Positions 7,128 to 14,707 of a DNA stretch of 16,255 bases are shown here, one piece after another. Numbering within the stretch: the stretch's first letter is position 1; every line of letters starts with the position of its first letter. The notes below the pieces were generated by a model. That model did no database searches. It had not been told where the DNA came from and saw nothing but the letters and a program-made list of their open reading frames with translations. The stretch is taken from assembly GCA_964402115.1 (NCBI GenBank), contig CAYOBW010000158.1, positions 1 to 16,255 of the forward strand. Reading direction: 5' to 3'. This DNA is from CAYOBW01 sp964402115 (GTDB lineage: Bacteria > Verrucomicrobiota > Kiritimatiellia > UBA8416 > CAYOBW01). A program made the translations under genes and the position numbers.

Positions 7128-10100
7128 GTCGGTTGCCGGAAGCGATCACGCAAATCCTCGACCGTTCCGTGCGTCGCGTGCGCCGCATCCTGTGGCTGCG
7201 CGGCGGCATGGGGTGGCTCGCGACGTTCGTCGCCGTGCTCCTGGCGGGCATGGCCGTTGACGCCTTCTGCGGCTCGGCCGCGACCTGGGGCCGCTGGGCG
7301 CTGTCGCTGGCGGTGCTGGCCGCCGCGGGGGTGGCCGCCTGGTACTGGCTGCGCCGACCCTTCCGGCAGCGGCTGACGCCCACCCGGATGGCGCGGCTGA
7401 TCGATCGCCACCACCCCGAGATGGAGGAGCGCATCAGTACGACCGTCGAGCTGCTGGGCCGCGACGGCTTCGCGGGGGGCTCCTGCTCGCAGCAGTTGAT
7501 CGACGCCGTGGCCAGCCAGGCGGCGGACGCCGTCGTGCGGGTCGCGCCGCGCCAGGAGTTCACCTTCCGCGCCGCGCGCCGGCAGGTGCTGGCGGCGCTC
7601 GGGTTCGCCCTCGTGCTCCTCCTGCTGTTCGCCGTGTGGCCGGCCCAGACCTGGCGGCTCCTCCTGCGCGTCGTCGTCCCGTACGCGGAAGTGGGGAACC
7701 TGGAAGGGCTTGTGATCCACGTGCTGCCCGGCGACGCTGTCGTGGCGCGCGGCGAGGGCGTTGTCGTGCGCGTGGAGTTGGACCGGGCGGGCGTCGAGGC
7801 CGCGGACCTGGAGCTGTTCGAGGAGGAGGGCGGGCGGCGGACGCGCGTGGACCTCGTGCGCACGTCGCGGCTGACCGCGACCGTCTCGAAGTTCGAGGTC
7901 GAGCTGCCCGGCCTGGCCCGCACGCTGCGTTACCGCGTGCGCGCCGGCCGCGCCGTGAGCACGCGCCACAGGCTGCTGGTCACCGACCGGCCGGCGGTGC
8001 GCGACCTCGGCATTGCTTACGATTTCCCGGCCTACACCGAGCACCCGCGCCGCCTGGACGCGCCGGCGTCTGGCGATATCGCCGCCGTGGCCGGCACGCG
8101 GGTGACGGTCATGGCGCGGCTCAACACGCGGGTGTCGGCCGCCGACCTGGTCCTGGATCCGCCGGGTATGGCCGTCGCGCCGCAGCCCGCCGGCACCGAC
8201 ACGCTGGCGCGCGCCTGGACGTTCACGCTGACGAACGGCTACCAGGGCGTCTGGTCGCTGCGACTGCGCGACGCCTACGCGCTCACCAACAACCCTGCGC
8301 TGTGTCACGTGGAAACGCTGGCCGACCTCAAGCCCTCCGTGCAATTCACCGCCCCCGAGACCGCGAAGCTGCAGATGAAGCCGACGGACCAGCTGCCGTT
8401 GGCCTACGTGGCCCGCGACGACTTCGGCATTGCCGCGACCGAGCTGCTGATCGAGCTGAACGGCAAGCCCCAGCCGCCGCGACTCCTGCCGGCGGTCATC
8501 GGTGTGCCGCAACAGCCGGGCCTGTGGGCCGGCGGCTCGGCGCTCGATCTCAGCACGCTGCCGCTCGAGAACGTCCACCGCCTGAAGGTGCAGGTGCGCG
8601 TGGCCGACGCGCTGCCCGCCAACGCGCGCGGGCCGCAGACCGGCGTCAGCGACACGCTGACCATCGAGCTCGTGCGGGGCTCGAAGACGCTGCTCGCGCA
8701 GAACTTCGAGAAGCAGGAGAAGGCGCTGCGCAAGGAGTTGGACAAGACCGCGGAGGACGTGCGCAAGGCCGCCGAGAACGCGCAGAACAAAGCCGAGCAG
8801 GCGGCGCGCGAAGCGGGGCTCAATTCCTGGGAGAAGACCCAGGTCAAGGAGGTAGCCGAGCGGGCCGCGTCGGCCGAAGAGCGGCTGCGCGAAATGGCCA
8901 GCGAGGTGCAGGACACGCCCTTCGAGAAGCTGGCGGAGGCGATGCGGGCCCTGGCCGACGAGAAGCTGCAGGCCGCGCGCGAGGCGGCCGAGCGGATCCC
9001 TCTGCAGGACGATCCCGCGCAGCGCAAGGAGACCGCGGCGGCGATGGAGAAGCAGACCGCCGAGGCCCGCCAGGATCTGGATACCTTGCGCAAGGAGTTG
9101 GAGCAGGCCGCGCGGCAGGCCGAGGAACTGGCGGCCCTCGCCGATGCGGCGGCCGAAGAGAAGCGGCTCGCGCGCGAGGCCGAGGCGGCGGTGGAGCAGG
9201 GGCCGGCGCAGGTGGAGCAGGATTGGAAGCAGCAGCAGGAGCAGGTCGCCCGCCAGGTGGCCGACCTGCTGAAGCGCGTGCCCGACGCGCTCAAAGAGCA
9301 ACTCGCTGACGCCGCGCAGGACGCCGCCGAAACGCGGGCCGACGCTACGCAGGCGGCCGAGGAGCAGGCCCGGCTGCAGCAGATGCCGTCGCCGTCGGAC
9401 AGCGCCGCCCAGCAGGCCCTGCATGACGCGCTGATGGCCGAAACCGCGCGCCGCCAGCAGGAGCTGGCTAAGGACGCGCAGGCCGCCAGCCAGGAGGCGG
9501 CCAAGCAGGAGTCTGCCAGCCAGGAAGCGGCGAAACAGGAAGCCGCCGGCCAACAGCAGACGGCCCAGCAAAAGCCGGCTGCGCAGCAACAGCAGGCCGG
9601 GAGCGAGCAGCAGCAGGGCAGCGAGCCGCAAAAGGCAGATCAGCAGTCTCCCGCCCAATCGCAAGACAACCAGCAGGCCAACCAGCAAGGCGCGCAGGAA
9701 CAGCAGTCGGCGGACGCGCAAGCCGGAGAGAAGCAAGCCGGAGAGAAGCAATCAGGAGAGAAGCAGGCTGGAGAGAAGCAGGCTGGAGAGCAGCAGGGCG
9801 GCGAGAAGCAGGCGGGTGAGAAGCAAGCCGGTGAAAAGCAGGCCGGAGAGAAGCAAGCGGGTGAGCAGTCAGCCGGTGAGCAGTCAGCCGGAGAGAAGCA
9901 GCCGTCGGCCGAGCGGAGCCTGGCGCAGGCTGCCGCCCAGGCGCAGGCCGCCGCGCAGGAGTTGGGGCAGAAGGATTTGAGTGGGGCGGTCGCTGCCGCC
10001 AGCCAGGCCGAGAAGGGCTTCGAGCAGGCCGGTGGGGAATTCGAGCAGCAGGCGTCGGACAAGTCGGAGCCGTCCGCCCAGGCCGCCGCCCCGCTGGCTG

Positions 10101-10954
10101 CCGCGCAGGAGGCGGCGCTGGCCGACAAGGCGCAGGCGCTGGCGGGCCGGCAGGAGCGGCTGCGCGAGGCCATGGAAGCGCTGGCCGAGGGGCAGAACGG
10201 CGAGGCGCTGGGCGCGCTGCTCGAGGACACGGTACAGGCGGGGGCGGAGGCGGCGGCCGACATGCGCGAGCTGGCGGCCCGGGCGCAAGCCCTGGGGGTG
10301 CAGCCCGCGCCGCCGCAGGGAGGGCAGCCGCCGCCGGCGCCGGGGCAGTCGCCCATGGCCGCGGCCATGCAGGCAACGGCCCAGCAGGCCGCGGGGCTGG
10401 AGCAGGGGTTCCGGCAGCAGCAGGGGCAGCCCGCCAATGCCGGTCAGCAGCCCCTCGCGCTGCCGGTCAATGCGCCGGCGCTGAACGAGGCCTTTGACAG
10501 CGCCGCCGCGGCCGGGACGGAGACGGCCGGCCAGGAGGCGGCGCACGAGGCCGCGCAGGCGGCGTCGCTGCTGGACCAGGCGGCACAGGCCGCGGCGGAA
10601 GCGCTCGGCATGCCGGGATTGTCCTCGCCCGGTCAGTCCCAGGCGAACGGCCAGACACCCGCACCACCCAAGCCGGGCGAGGGTCAAAAGCCGGCGCGGC
10701 TGCCGGGTGGCAGCACCGGCGGCTCGCGCGAATTCACGCCCGCGGGCGCGGAAATGGCCGCGGCGTTGCAGAAGATGGGACTGTCCGCGCAGGACTGGTC
10801 GCGGATCAGCGGCGAGCTGCGCGGCGGCATGGCCGACGGCAAGGATGCGGATGCGACGCAGGAGTATCGCGAGATGGTCAAGCAGTACTTCCTGGAGCTG
10901 GCGCGGCAGGCGGAAAGCGACCGCCAGAAGAAGGAAGCGAGGCGGGAGCGATGA
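7124..10954 (+). CDS. DUF4175-like giant membrane coiled-coil protein
   Basis: 1276 residues. ATG 7124 forms an ATGA overlap with the previous stop; the in-frame ATG at 7043 lies inside the upstream gene and adds unrelated residues. Three membrane helices lie at about 31-49, 57-76 and 155-173. A beta-rich region (~190-520) contains ARDDFGI (430-436), a motif common in these PVC proteins. A long charged coiled coil (~527-760) leads into a Gln/Ala/Glu-rich disordered stretch (~780-930) with 12 tandem five-residue repeats (867-926), then more Ala/Gln helix. A conserved C-terminus (~1215-1276) includes LSAQDWSRISGELRGG and EYREMVKQYFLELA. The arrangement resembles DUF4175/TIGR02302-type proteins, whose function is unknown. 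It may be a scaffold spanning the envelope between the VWA proteins and another layer; this is inferred from architecture alone. Confidence 0.85.
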   Translation: MSRLPEAITQILDRSVRRVRRILWLRGGMGWLATFVAVLLAGMAVDAFCGSAATWGRWALSLAVLAAAGVAAWYWLRRPFRQRLTPTRMARLIDRHHPEMEERISTTVELLGRDGFAGGSCSQQLIDAVASQAADAVVRVAPRQEFTFRAARRQVLAALGFALVLLLLFAVWPAQTWRLLLRVVVPYAEVGNLEGLVIHVLPGDAVVARGEGVVVRVELDRAGVEAADLELFEEEGGRRTRVDLVRTSRLTATVSKFEVELPGLARTLRYRVRAGRAVSTRHRLLVTDRPAVRDLGIAYDFPAYTEHPRRLDAPASGDIAAVAGTRVTVMARLNTRVSAADLVLDPPGMAVAPQPAGTDTLARAWTFTLTNGYQGVWSLRLRDAYALTNNPALCHVETLADLKPSVQFTAPETAKLQMKPTDQLPLAYVARDDFGIAATELLIELNGKPQPPRLLPAVIGVPQQPGLWAGGSALDLSTLPLENVHRLKVQVRVADALPANARGPQTGVSDTLTIELVRGSKTLLAQNFEKQEKALRKELDKTAEDVRKAAENAQNKAEQAAREAGLNSWEKTQVKEVAERAASAEERLREMASEVQDTPFEKLAEAMRALADEKLQAAREAAERIPLQDDPAQRKETAAAMEKQTAEARQDLDTLRKELEQAARQAEELAALADAAAEEKRLAREAEAAVEQGPAQVEQDWKQQQEQVARQVADLLKRVPDALKEQLADAAQDAAETRADATQAAEEQARLQQMPSPSDSAAQQALHDALMAETARRQQELAKDAQAASQEAAKQESASQEAAKQEAAGQQQTAQQKPAAQQQQAGSEQQQGSEPQKADQQSPAQSQDNQQANQQGAQEQQSADAQAGEKQAGEKQSGEKQAGEKQAGEQQGGEKQAGEKQAGEKQAGEKQAGEQSAGEQSAGEKQPSAERSLAQAAAQAQAAAQELGQKDLSGAVAAASQAEKGFEQAGGEFEQQASDKSEPSAQAAAPLAAAQEAALADKAQALAGRQERLREAMEALAEGQNGEALGALLEDTVQAGAEAAADMRELAARAQALGVQPAPPQGGQPPPAPGQSPMAAAMQATAQQAAGLEQGFRQQQGQPANAGQQPLALPVNAPALNEAFDSAAAAGTETAGQEAAHEAAQAASLLDQAAQAAAEALGMPGLSSPGQSQANGQTPAPPKPGEGQKPARLPGGSTGGSREFTPAGAEMAAALQKMGLSAQDWSRISGELRGGMADGKDADATQEYREMVKQYFLELARQAESDRQKKEARRER
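9722..9901 (+). repeat. In-frame minisatellite: 12 x 15 bp coding for (A/S/G)GE(K/Q)(Q/S)
   Basis: Twelve consecutive 15-bp units encode AGEKQ-type pentapeptides (residues 867-926 of the giant coiled-coil protein). Variants are SGEKQ, AGEQQ, GGEKQ and two AGEQS units. Synonymous differences (GCC/GCT/GCG, GGA/GGT/GGC, CAA/CAG) show the array is not brand new, but several neighbouring units are identical or nearly so. A unit length divisible by three lets copy number change without a frameshift. Confidence 0.95.
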
Positions 10955-12033
10955 GCAGGTTGGGCAGGCGACGATACCGGGGCGCAAGCTGGCTGCTGGC
11001 CGCGGCGGTGCTGACGGGGTCCGCGGTGCGGGCAGGGGACCTCGTGTCCGATTCGCTGAAGCCCTACGCCGAGCGCGTGGACGGCGCGGTGGACCGCGGC
11101 CTCGCGTTCCTGGCCGCGGCGCAGGAGTCGGACGGGACCTTCTCCGGCGACAAAGGCAAGACCACCGGCGTGGTGGCGTTGGCGGGGATGGCGTTCCTGG
11201 CCAAGGGGCACACGCCCGGGCACGGGCCCTTCGGCGAGGCCATCAACACCTGCATTGACTACGTGCTGCGGAACCAGCGCGACAACGGCATGCTCATTAC
11301 GCCGGGCGGCGGGCACGGGGATACCGGGGGGATGTACTCGCACACCATCGCCACCCTGTTCCTTTCCGAAGTGACCGGCATGGTGGACGCCGAGCGGCAG
11401 GCGCGGGTGAGCACGGGCCTGGCGAAGGCGGTGCGCCTGATTCTTACCGCGCAGCAGGTGGAGAAGGACGAGAACAACCGGGGCGGCTGGCGCTACGAGC
11501 ACGACTCGCGCGACAGCGATCTCTCCTGCAGCGGCTGGGCGCTGATGGCGTTGCGCTCGGCCAAGCTCAACGGCGCGGACGTGCCCGACAAGGCGATCGC
11601 CGACGCCGTGGCCTACATCATGCGCCGGCACGATGCGAATTCCGGCAAGTTCGGCTACCAGGATCCGAACAGCCACTACGTCACGCTCACCGGTGCGGGG
11701 CTGCTTTGCCTGGAGCTGACCGGTCACCATGGCGAGCCCGCTACGAAGCGCGCCGGCGACCTCATTCTCAACGTCATGCCGGAGATGGCCAACCAGGAGC
11801 ACGCCGCCTACGGCGTGTACTACGCCGCGCAGGCCATGTTCCAGCTCGGCGGCCAGTACTGGCCCCGCTATGCGACCTGGCTGTACGAAACCTACCTGCC
11901 CAAGCAGAATGCGGACGGCTCGTGGGAGATCCGGCAGGGCCGCATCTACTCGACCAGCATGATCGTCCTCGCCCTCGCCGTGCCCTACCGCCAGCTCCCC
12001 ATCTACCAGCGCGACGAAACCGTCGCGGAGTGA
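10951..12033 (+). CDS. Secreted alpha/alpha-toroid protein (prenyltransferase/squalene-cyclase-like repeats)
   Basis: 360 residues starting at an ATGA overlap with the previous gene; GAGG (10939-10942) lies 8 nt upstream. An Arg-rich N-terminus followed by WLLAAAVLTGSAVRA looks like a signal peptide cut near residue 28. The rest is repeated helical units typical of the squalene-hopene-cyclase/prenyltransferase barrel: RGLAFLAAAQESDGTFSG, TTGVVALAGMAFL, SCSGWALMALRSA, LTGAGLLCLEL and QNADGSWEI. The class II cyclase DxDD acid is absent; the nearest stretch is DSDLSCSGW (188-196), with only two acidic residues. It is also shorter than real cyclases (usually above 600 residues). A binding or structural role outside the cytoplasm, within the complex encoded by this operon, is more likely than cyclisation. 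It is the last gene of the operon. Confidence 0.88.
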   Translation: MSRLGRRRYRGASWLLAAAVLTGSAVRAGDLVSDSLKPYAERVDGAVDRGLAFLAAAQESDGTFSGDKGKTTGVVALAGMAFLAKGHTPGHGPFGEAINTCIDYVLRNQRDNGMLITPGGGHGDTGGMYSHTIATLFLSEVTGMVDAERQARVSTGLAKAVRLILTAQQVEKDENNRGGWRYEHDSRDSDLSCSGWALMALRSAKLNGADVPDKAIADAVAYIMRRHDANSGKFGYQDPNSHYVTLTGAGLLCLELTGHHGEPATKRAGDLILNVMPEMANQEHAAYGVYYAAQAMFQLGGQYWPRYATWLYETYLPKQNADGSWEIRQGRIYSTSMIVLALAVPYRQLPIYQRDETVAE

Positions 12034-12036
12034 GGA

Positions 12037-12130
12037 ACGCGCTTCTCCCCTTCCTCCTCGTAGCTGCCGCCGTGAGGCGGCGGACAGGCATCCGCAAGCG
12101 CCCGGTCCCCCTCCTCACGTCGGGGGCTAC
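12037..12130. repeat. Repeat unit C1 with GTAG-hairpin (REP-like) after operon end
   Basis: Starts four bases after the last stop codon of the operon. It contains GTAG (12060-12063) followed by the hairpin GCCGCC-GTGA-GGCGGC (12066-12081), a core resembling those of repeats A and B (GGCATCCGCAAGC, GTCCCCCT), and an inverted CTAC at 12127-12130. A GTAG foot plus a GC palindrome is the hallmark of REP elements. No T-tract follows the hairpin, so it is not a classical intrinsic terminator, although it may protect the mRNA 3' end. Confidence 0.75.
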
Positions 12131-12138
12131 GGGGAAGC

Positions 12139-12222
12139 ACGCGCTTCTCCCCCCCTCCCCGTAGCTGCCGCCGTGAGGCGGCGGATGGCATCCGCAAGCC
12201 GCCCGTCCCCCTCCTCACGTCG
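12139..12222. repeat. Repeat unit C2, tandem copy of C1
   Basis: Repeats C1 after about 102 bp, from ACGCGCTTCTCC to CTCCTCACGTCG, with few differences. GTAG is at 12161-12164 and the hairpin GCCGCC-GTGA-GGCGGC at 12167-12182. The distal CTAC of C1 is not preserved (CGTGGACGG instead). Confidence 0.75.
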
Positions 12223-12228
12223 TGGACG

Positions 12229-12305
12229 GGTGCCAGGTGATTGGCATTCCGAGCGTGGCGGGGAATCCCGGGCTCAGCGAGAGGCCGGGTAAGTTGCCTG
12301 GCACC
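12229..12305. repeat. 77-bp element with GGTGCCAGG inverted ends
   Basis: GGTGCCAGG (12229-12237) and CCTGGCACC (12297-12305) are perfect 9-bp inverted termini around a 59-bp interior with no ORF. The same end sequence recurs as CCTGGCACC at 12418-12426, GGTGCCAGG at 12841-12849 and a variant at 15471-15476, so this is a dispersed family and not a chance palindrome. Confidence 0.65.
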
Positions 12306-12570
12306 GTGTGTCTGGCTGCTTCCTGCTTGCGGTGTCGGGCGGACCACTGCCCACTCCCTCCTGCGTAGATGAAGCAGCGAGCGCTTCCCTTTCCCGGCGA
12401 AATGTGCAGATAATTTGCCTGGCACCAGTTTTGCCCCCAAGCGGTCGCCGGCGCCTAACGCGTTCCCGACGGCTTCCGCTCCTCCCATCGGTCCGCCGAC
12501 CCGCGACGGCCCCAAACCCTCACCTGACCCCAAGGCCTCCCTTTCCCCCATAGCCCCCGCGGCTCCGTTC
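12306..12570. other. Non-coding spacer; one solitary CCTGGCACC end
   Basis: No credible gene on either strand. The only recognisable item is TTTGCCTGGCACC with its core at 12418-12426, a lone right end of the GGTGCCAGG family. The remainder is pyrimidine-rich, low-information sequence. Confidence 0.55.
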
Positions 12571-12660
12571 AACCGCGTTTGAGCCCTCATGCAGCTCGAC
12601 AACTGCTTGATCCACCATGCCACCGGTGCATACTCGCTGCACGAGGGCTAAAACGCGCTT
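12571..12660. repeat. 90-bp element with 25-bp terminal inverted repeats (MITE-like)
   Basis: The left arm 12571-12595 and the reverse complement of the right arm 12636-12660 match at 22 of 25 positions. Both arms share GCGTTT outside and AGCCCTC then TGCAGC inside. The 40-bp centre has no ORF. Flanks CGTTC (12566-12570) and CGTTG (12661-12665) are nearly the same, which is weak evidence for a target duplication. It could be a miniature mobile element or a long RNA hairpin. Confidence 0.6.
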
Positions 12661-12670
12661 CGTTGGATGG

Positions 12671-12752
12671 GGAGTGGATTACGATTATGATTAAGATTAA
12701 GAGGGGGCGGTTCCAATCGTAATCCTAATCTTGCTCCTAATCATAATCTCCC
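12671..12752. repeat. A+T-rich GATTA-type inverted repeat
   Basis: A strikingly A+T-rich island in GC-rich DNA, built of degenerate GATTAN units. GATTATGATTA (12683-12693) pairs perfectly with 12738-12748, and AGATTA (12694-12699) with 12726-12731, giving a bulged hairpin. A competing 11-bp pairing exists between 12676-12686 (GGATTACGATT) and 12715-12725. It lies between convergent genes, so a bidirectional terminator role is possible. Confidence 0.7.
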
Positions 12753-12845
12753 AGTGAATGGTCGGGCAAACGTGGGAGCACGCAGGTGCGGATGCCGGCG
12801 GGTGAACGGGACCCGGCGAGAGGAGGGGACGGGCAGGAATGGTGC

Positions 12846-13089
12846 CAGGTGATTTGTGACACGTGTCCTGGAGCGGCTTGCTTTGGCAACCCGGCGAGCG
12901 GGTTGACGGATCGCATCAAGAAGCCGGAACGCCAAAGCGTTCCGCTCCGGGGGTGACGGACGGCGGCGGATGGCATTGGCAAGCGGCTCGTCCCCCGCGT
13001 CACCGCGGGGGCTCTACGGGGGAGGAAGGCCCGCCGCCGCCTTCCATCTGTCGGCACCGCGGCATCCACGGGCTGGCGCCCGCGGCTAC
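12846..13089. repeat. Composite repeat copy A (244 bp), direct repeat of copy B
   Basis: Closely matches 15125-15366 in the same orientation. Modules in order: CAGGTGATT and the palindrome GACACGTGTC (12858-12867); GAGCGGCTTGCTT; hairpin GGAACGC-CAAA-GCGTTCC (12926-12943); hairpin CCCCCGCG-TCAC-CGCGGGGG (12992-13011) followed by CTAC (13014-13017); and hairpin CGGGC-TGGC-GCCCG (13069-13082) followed by CTAC (13086-13089). Read on the minus strand, the last two are GTAG-hairpins of REP type. It ends 32 bp past the kinase stop codon, so its hairpins lie in the kinase transcript's 3' region. Confidence 0.85.
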
Positions 13090-13121
13090 ACCCGGCGACT
13101 GCGTGTCGCCGTTACGCCGGA

Positions 13122-14696
13122 TCACGAATCCGTCGCGGCGCAGGATCGGATCAGCGTCGCCATTTCGGCGTAATCCGCGGGCTTGTTCAGGTAACCCCGG
13201 ATGCCGACGGCTTTCGCCTTTTCCGGCGATACGACTTCGCTGTACCCCGTGCACAGGATGATCGGAAACCCCGGCTTCAAAAGCAGAGCCTTCTGGGCCA
13301 ATTCGAGCCCGGAAACCGACGGCATGGTCTGATCCGTGACCAGCACGTCGAACTCGTTCACCCGGTTCCGCAGGATGTCCAGCGCCTTGGCGCTGTCGAT
13401 TTCGGTCTCGACCTCCAGGCCGTACCGGGCGAGAAAGCGCTGCGCCAGGCGCGCCACCTGATACTCGTCGTCCACGTAAAGCACCCGGACCCGGGGCGGA
13501 ACGGCAGCGGCAGCAGTGGTCGCGGAGGCGGGGGCGGGCGACTGTTTGGTCGCGCCCGGCGCCGCCGATCCCACATGGCGCGGCAGGTAGATATGGAAGG
13601 CCGTGCCCTGTCCCGCCGCGCTTTCGATGGAGATCGCTCCCTTGCAGCGCGTGACGACGCCGTGCACGATCGCCAATCCCATCCCTGTGCCCTCGCCCTG
13701 TTTCTTCGTCGTGAAGAACGGATCGAAGATTTTCGGCAGGATCTCGGGCGGGATGCCGTGGCCCGTGTCCCGGACCGTCAGTCGCACCACGGCCTCGGGC
13801 AGGGCGCCTTGGTGCAGGGACCAGCCGAGCAACGGCCCGTAATGGTTGGCCAGGGACACTTGCAGGTGGCCCCCCGTCTCGCGCATCGCGTGATAGGCGT
13901 TGGTGCACAGGTTCATCAGGATCTGGTGCAGTTCCGTCGGGTTGGCGAACACGGTGTCGTGGGGGGTCGAAATGCACAGCTCGGTGTCGATCGTCGCCGG
14001 CAGGCTGCTGCCAATGAGCCGGAGCACCTCCTTGATCAGGTCCGAGAGCGCGACGACGCGCAGCTCCGTCTTTTGCTGGCGGCTGAAGGCGAGGATGCGC
14101 CCCACAGTTTCCTTTGCCCGGGTTCCGCTGACCAGGATTTCGTCCAGCATCTCGGGGTCGAGGGTGTCGCCGGCGGCCAACATGTCGCGCAACAGTCGGG
14201 CATACCCGAGGATGGGGGTCAGAATGTTGTTGAGGTCGTGGGCAATGCCACCCGCCAGGGTGCCGATGGCCTCCATTTTCTGGGCCTGGACCAGGCGCAC
14301 TTGCGTCTCCACGCGGTTGGCCTCGAACAGGCGGAGAATCACGGGGTTGAACAATACCGCCCGATACCGGCCCTCCTGGGTCAGCACCAGGCCGTCCGGG
14401 TTCAGGTTCGTGGCGATGGCGGCCAGGAGGTCGTCGCGGCTGACGGTGTGCGGCAGGACCAGCGACGGCCGGACGAAGTGCTGGAGGGGTTGGCGGTTGA
14501 CCAGTTCGTGGCCGAACCGCCCGTATGCATATTCCTTGATGTCGTGTTCCCGGATCACGCCGGTCGGGGCGCCCCGGGCATCGACGATGGGGAGAAACGG
14601 CGCGATCCGGTTCCGGGCGAAGACCTCGAAAACCGTTCGCATTTCCGCCGTCGCCGACACGGCTTCCATTTCGATCCAGGATTCCGAGAGATTCAT
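13122..14696 (-). CDS. Soluble hybrid histidine kinase (CBS pair-HisKA-HATPase-REC)
   Basis: 524 residues. A CBS-domain pair occupies ~1-128 (PIVDARGAPTGVIREHDI at 36-53; GLVLTQEGRYRAVLF at 102-116) and probably senses a nucleotide. HisKA has the phosphoacceptor H153 in GGIAHDLNN. The ATPase domain shows the N-box NLCTNAYHAM (262-271), G1 DTGHGI (310-315), FDPFFTTK (324-331) and G2 GEGTGMGLA (334-342). After an Ala/Pro/Thr linker (~379-401), the receiver has acidic D409-D410, phosphoacceptor D455 in VTDQTMP, T483 and K505. All catalytic residues are present. There is no membrane helix or signal peptide, so sensing is cytoplasmic. The start at 14696 is fixed by a GGAGG site; the in-frame ATG at 14750 lacks such support. 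No partner regulator is adjacent, so the output target is unknown. Confidence 0.95.
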   Translation of the reverse strand: MNLSESWIEMEAVSATAEMRTVFEVFARNRIAPFLPIVDARGAPTGVIREHDIKEYAYGRFGHELVNRQPLQHFVRPSLVLPHTVSRDDLLAAIATNLNPDGLVLTQEGRYRAVLFNPVILRLFEANRVETQVRLVQAQKMEAIGTLAGGIAHDLNNILTPILGYARLLRDMLAAGDTLDPEMLDEILVSGTRAKETVGRILAFSRQQKTELRVVALSDLIKEVLRLIGSSLPATIDTELCISTPHDTVFANPTELHQILMNLCTNAYHAMRETGGHLQVSLANHYGPLLGWSLHQGALPEAVVRLTVRDTGHGIPPEILPKIFDPFFTTKKQGEGTGMGLAIVHGVVTRCKGAISIESAAGQGTAFHIYLPRHVGSAAPGATKQSPAPASATTAAAAVPPRVRVLYVDDEYQVARLAQRFLARYGLEVETEIDSAKALDILRNRVNEFDVLVTDQTMPSVSGLELAQKALLLKPGFPIILCTGYSEVVSPEKAKAVGIRGYLNKPADYAEMATLIRSCAATDS

Positions 14697-14702
14697 GGTT
14701 GT

Positions 14703-14707
14703 CCTCC
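14703..14707 (-). promoter_or_regulatory. Strong Shine-Dalgarno site of the hybrid kinase
   Basis: On the minus strand GGAGG lies 6 nt before the ATG ending at 14696, within GGGGAGGACAACC. It decides this start over the upstream in-frame ATG at 14750, which would add 18 Arg/Thr-rich residues. Confidence 0.85.

Noticed and set aside
6782..9751. 989-codon minus-strand frame opposite the coiled-coil gene
   Set aside because: Leu/Arg-rich shadow of the Gln/Glu-rich coding strand; the plus frame joins its neighbours by ATGA overlaps.
12064..12083. Intrinsic terminator at the operon end
   Set aside because: The hairpin is strong but no U-tract follows, and the same hairpin repeats about 100 bp later as part of a REP-like unit.
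12003..12623. 206-codon minus-strand frame after the operon
   Set aside because: It is a translation of repeats C1 and C2, giving duplicated Arg-rich peptides, and it overlaps the end of the toroid gene.
12034..13121. CRISPR array
   Set aside because: Repeats are present, but they are of different kinds, hairpin-rich and not regularly spaced with unique spacers; no cas gene is near.
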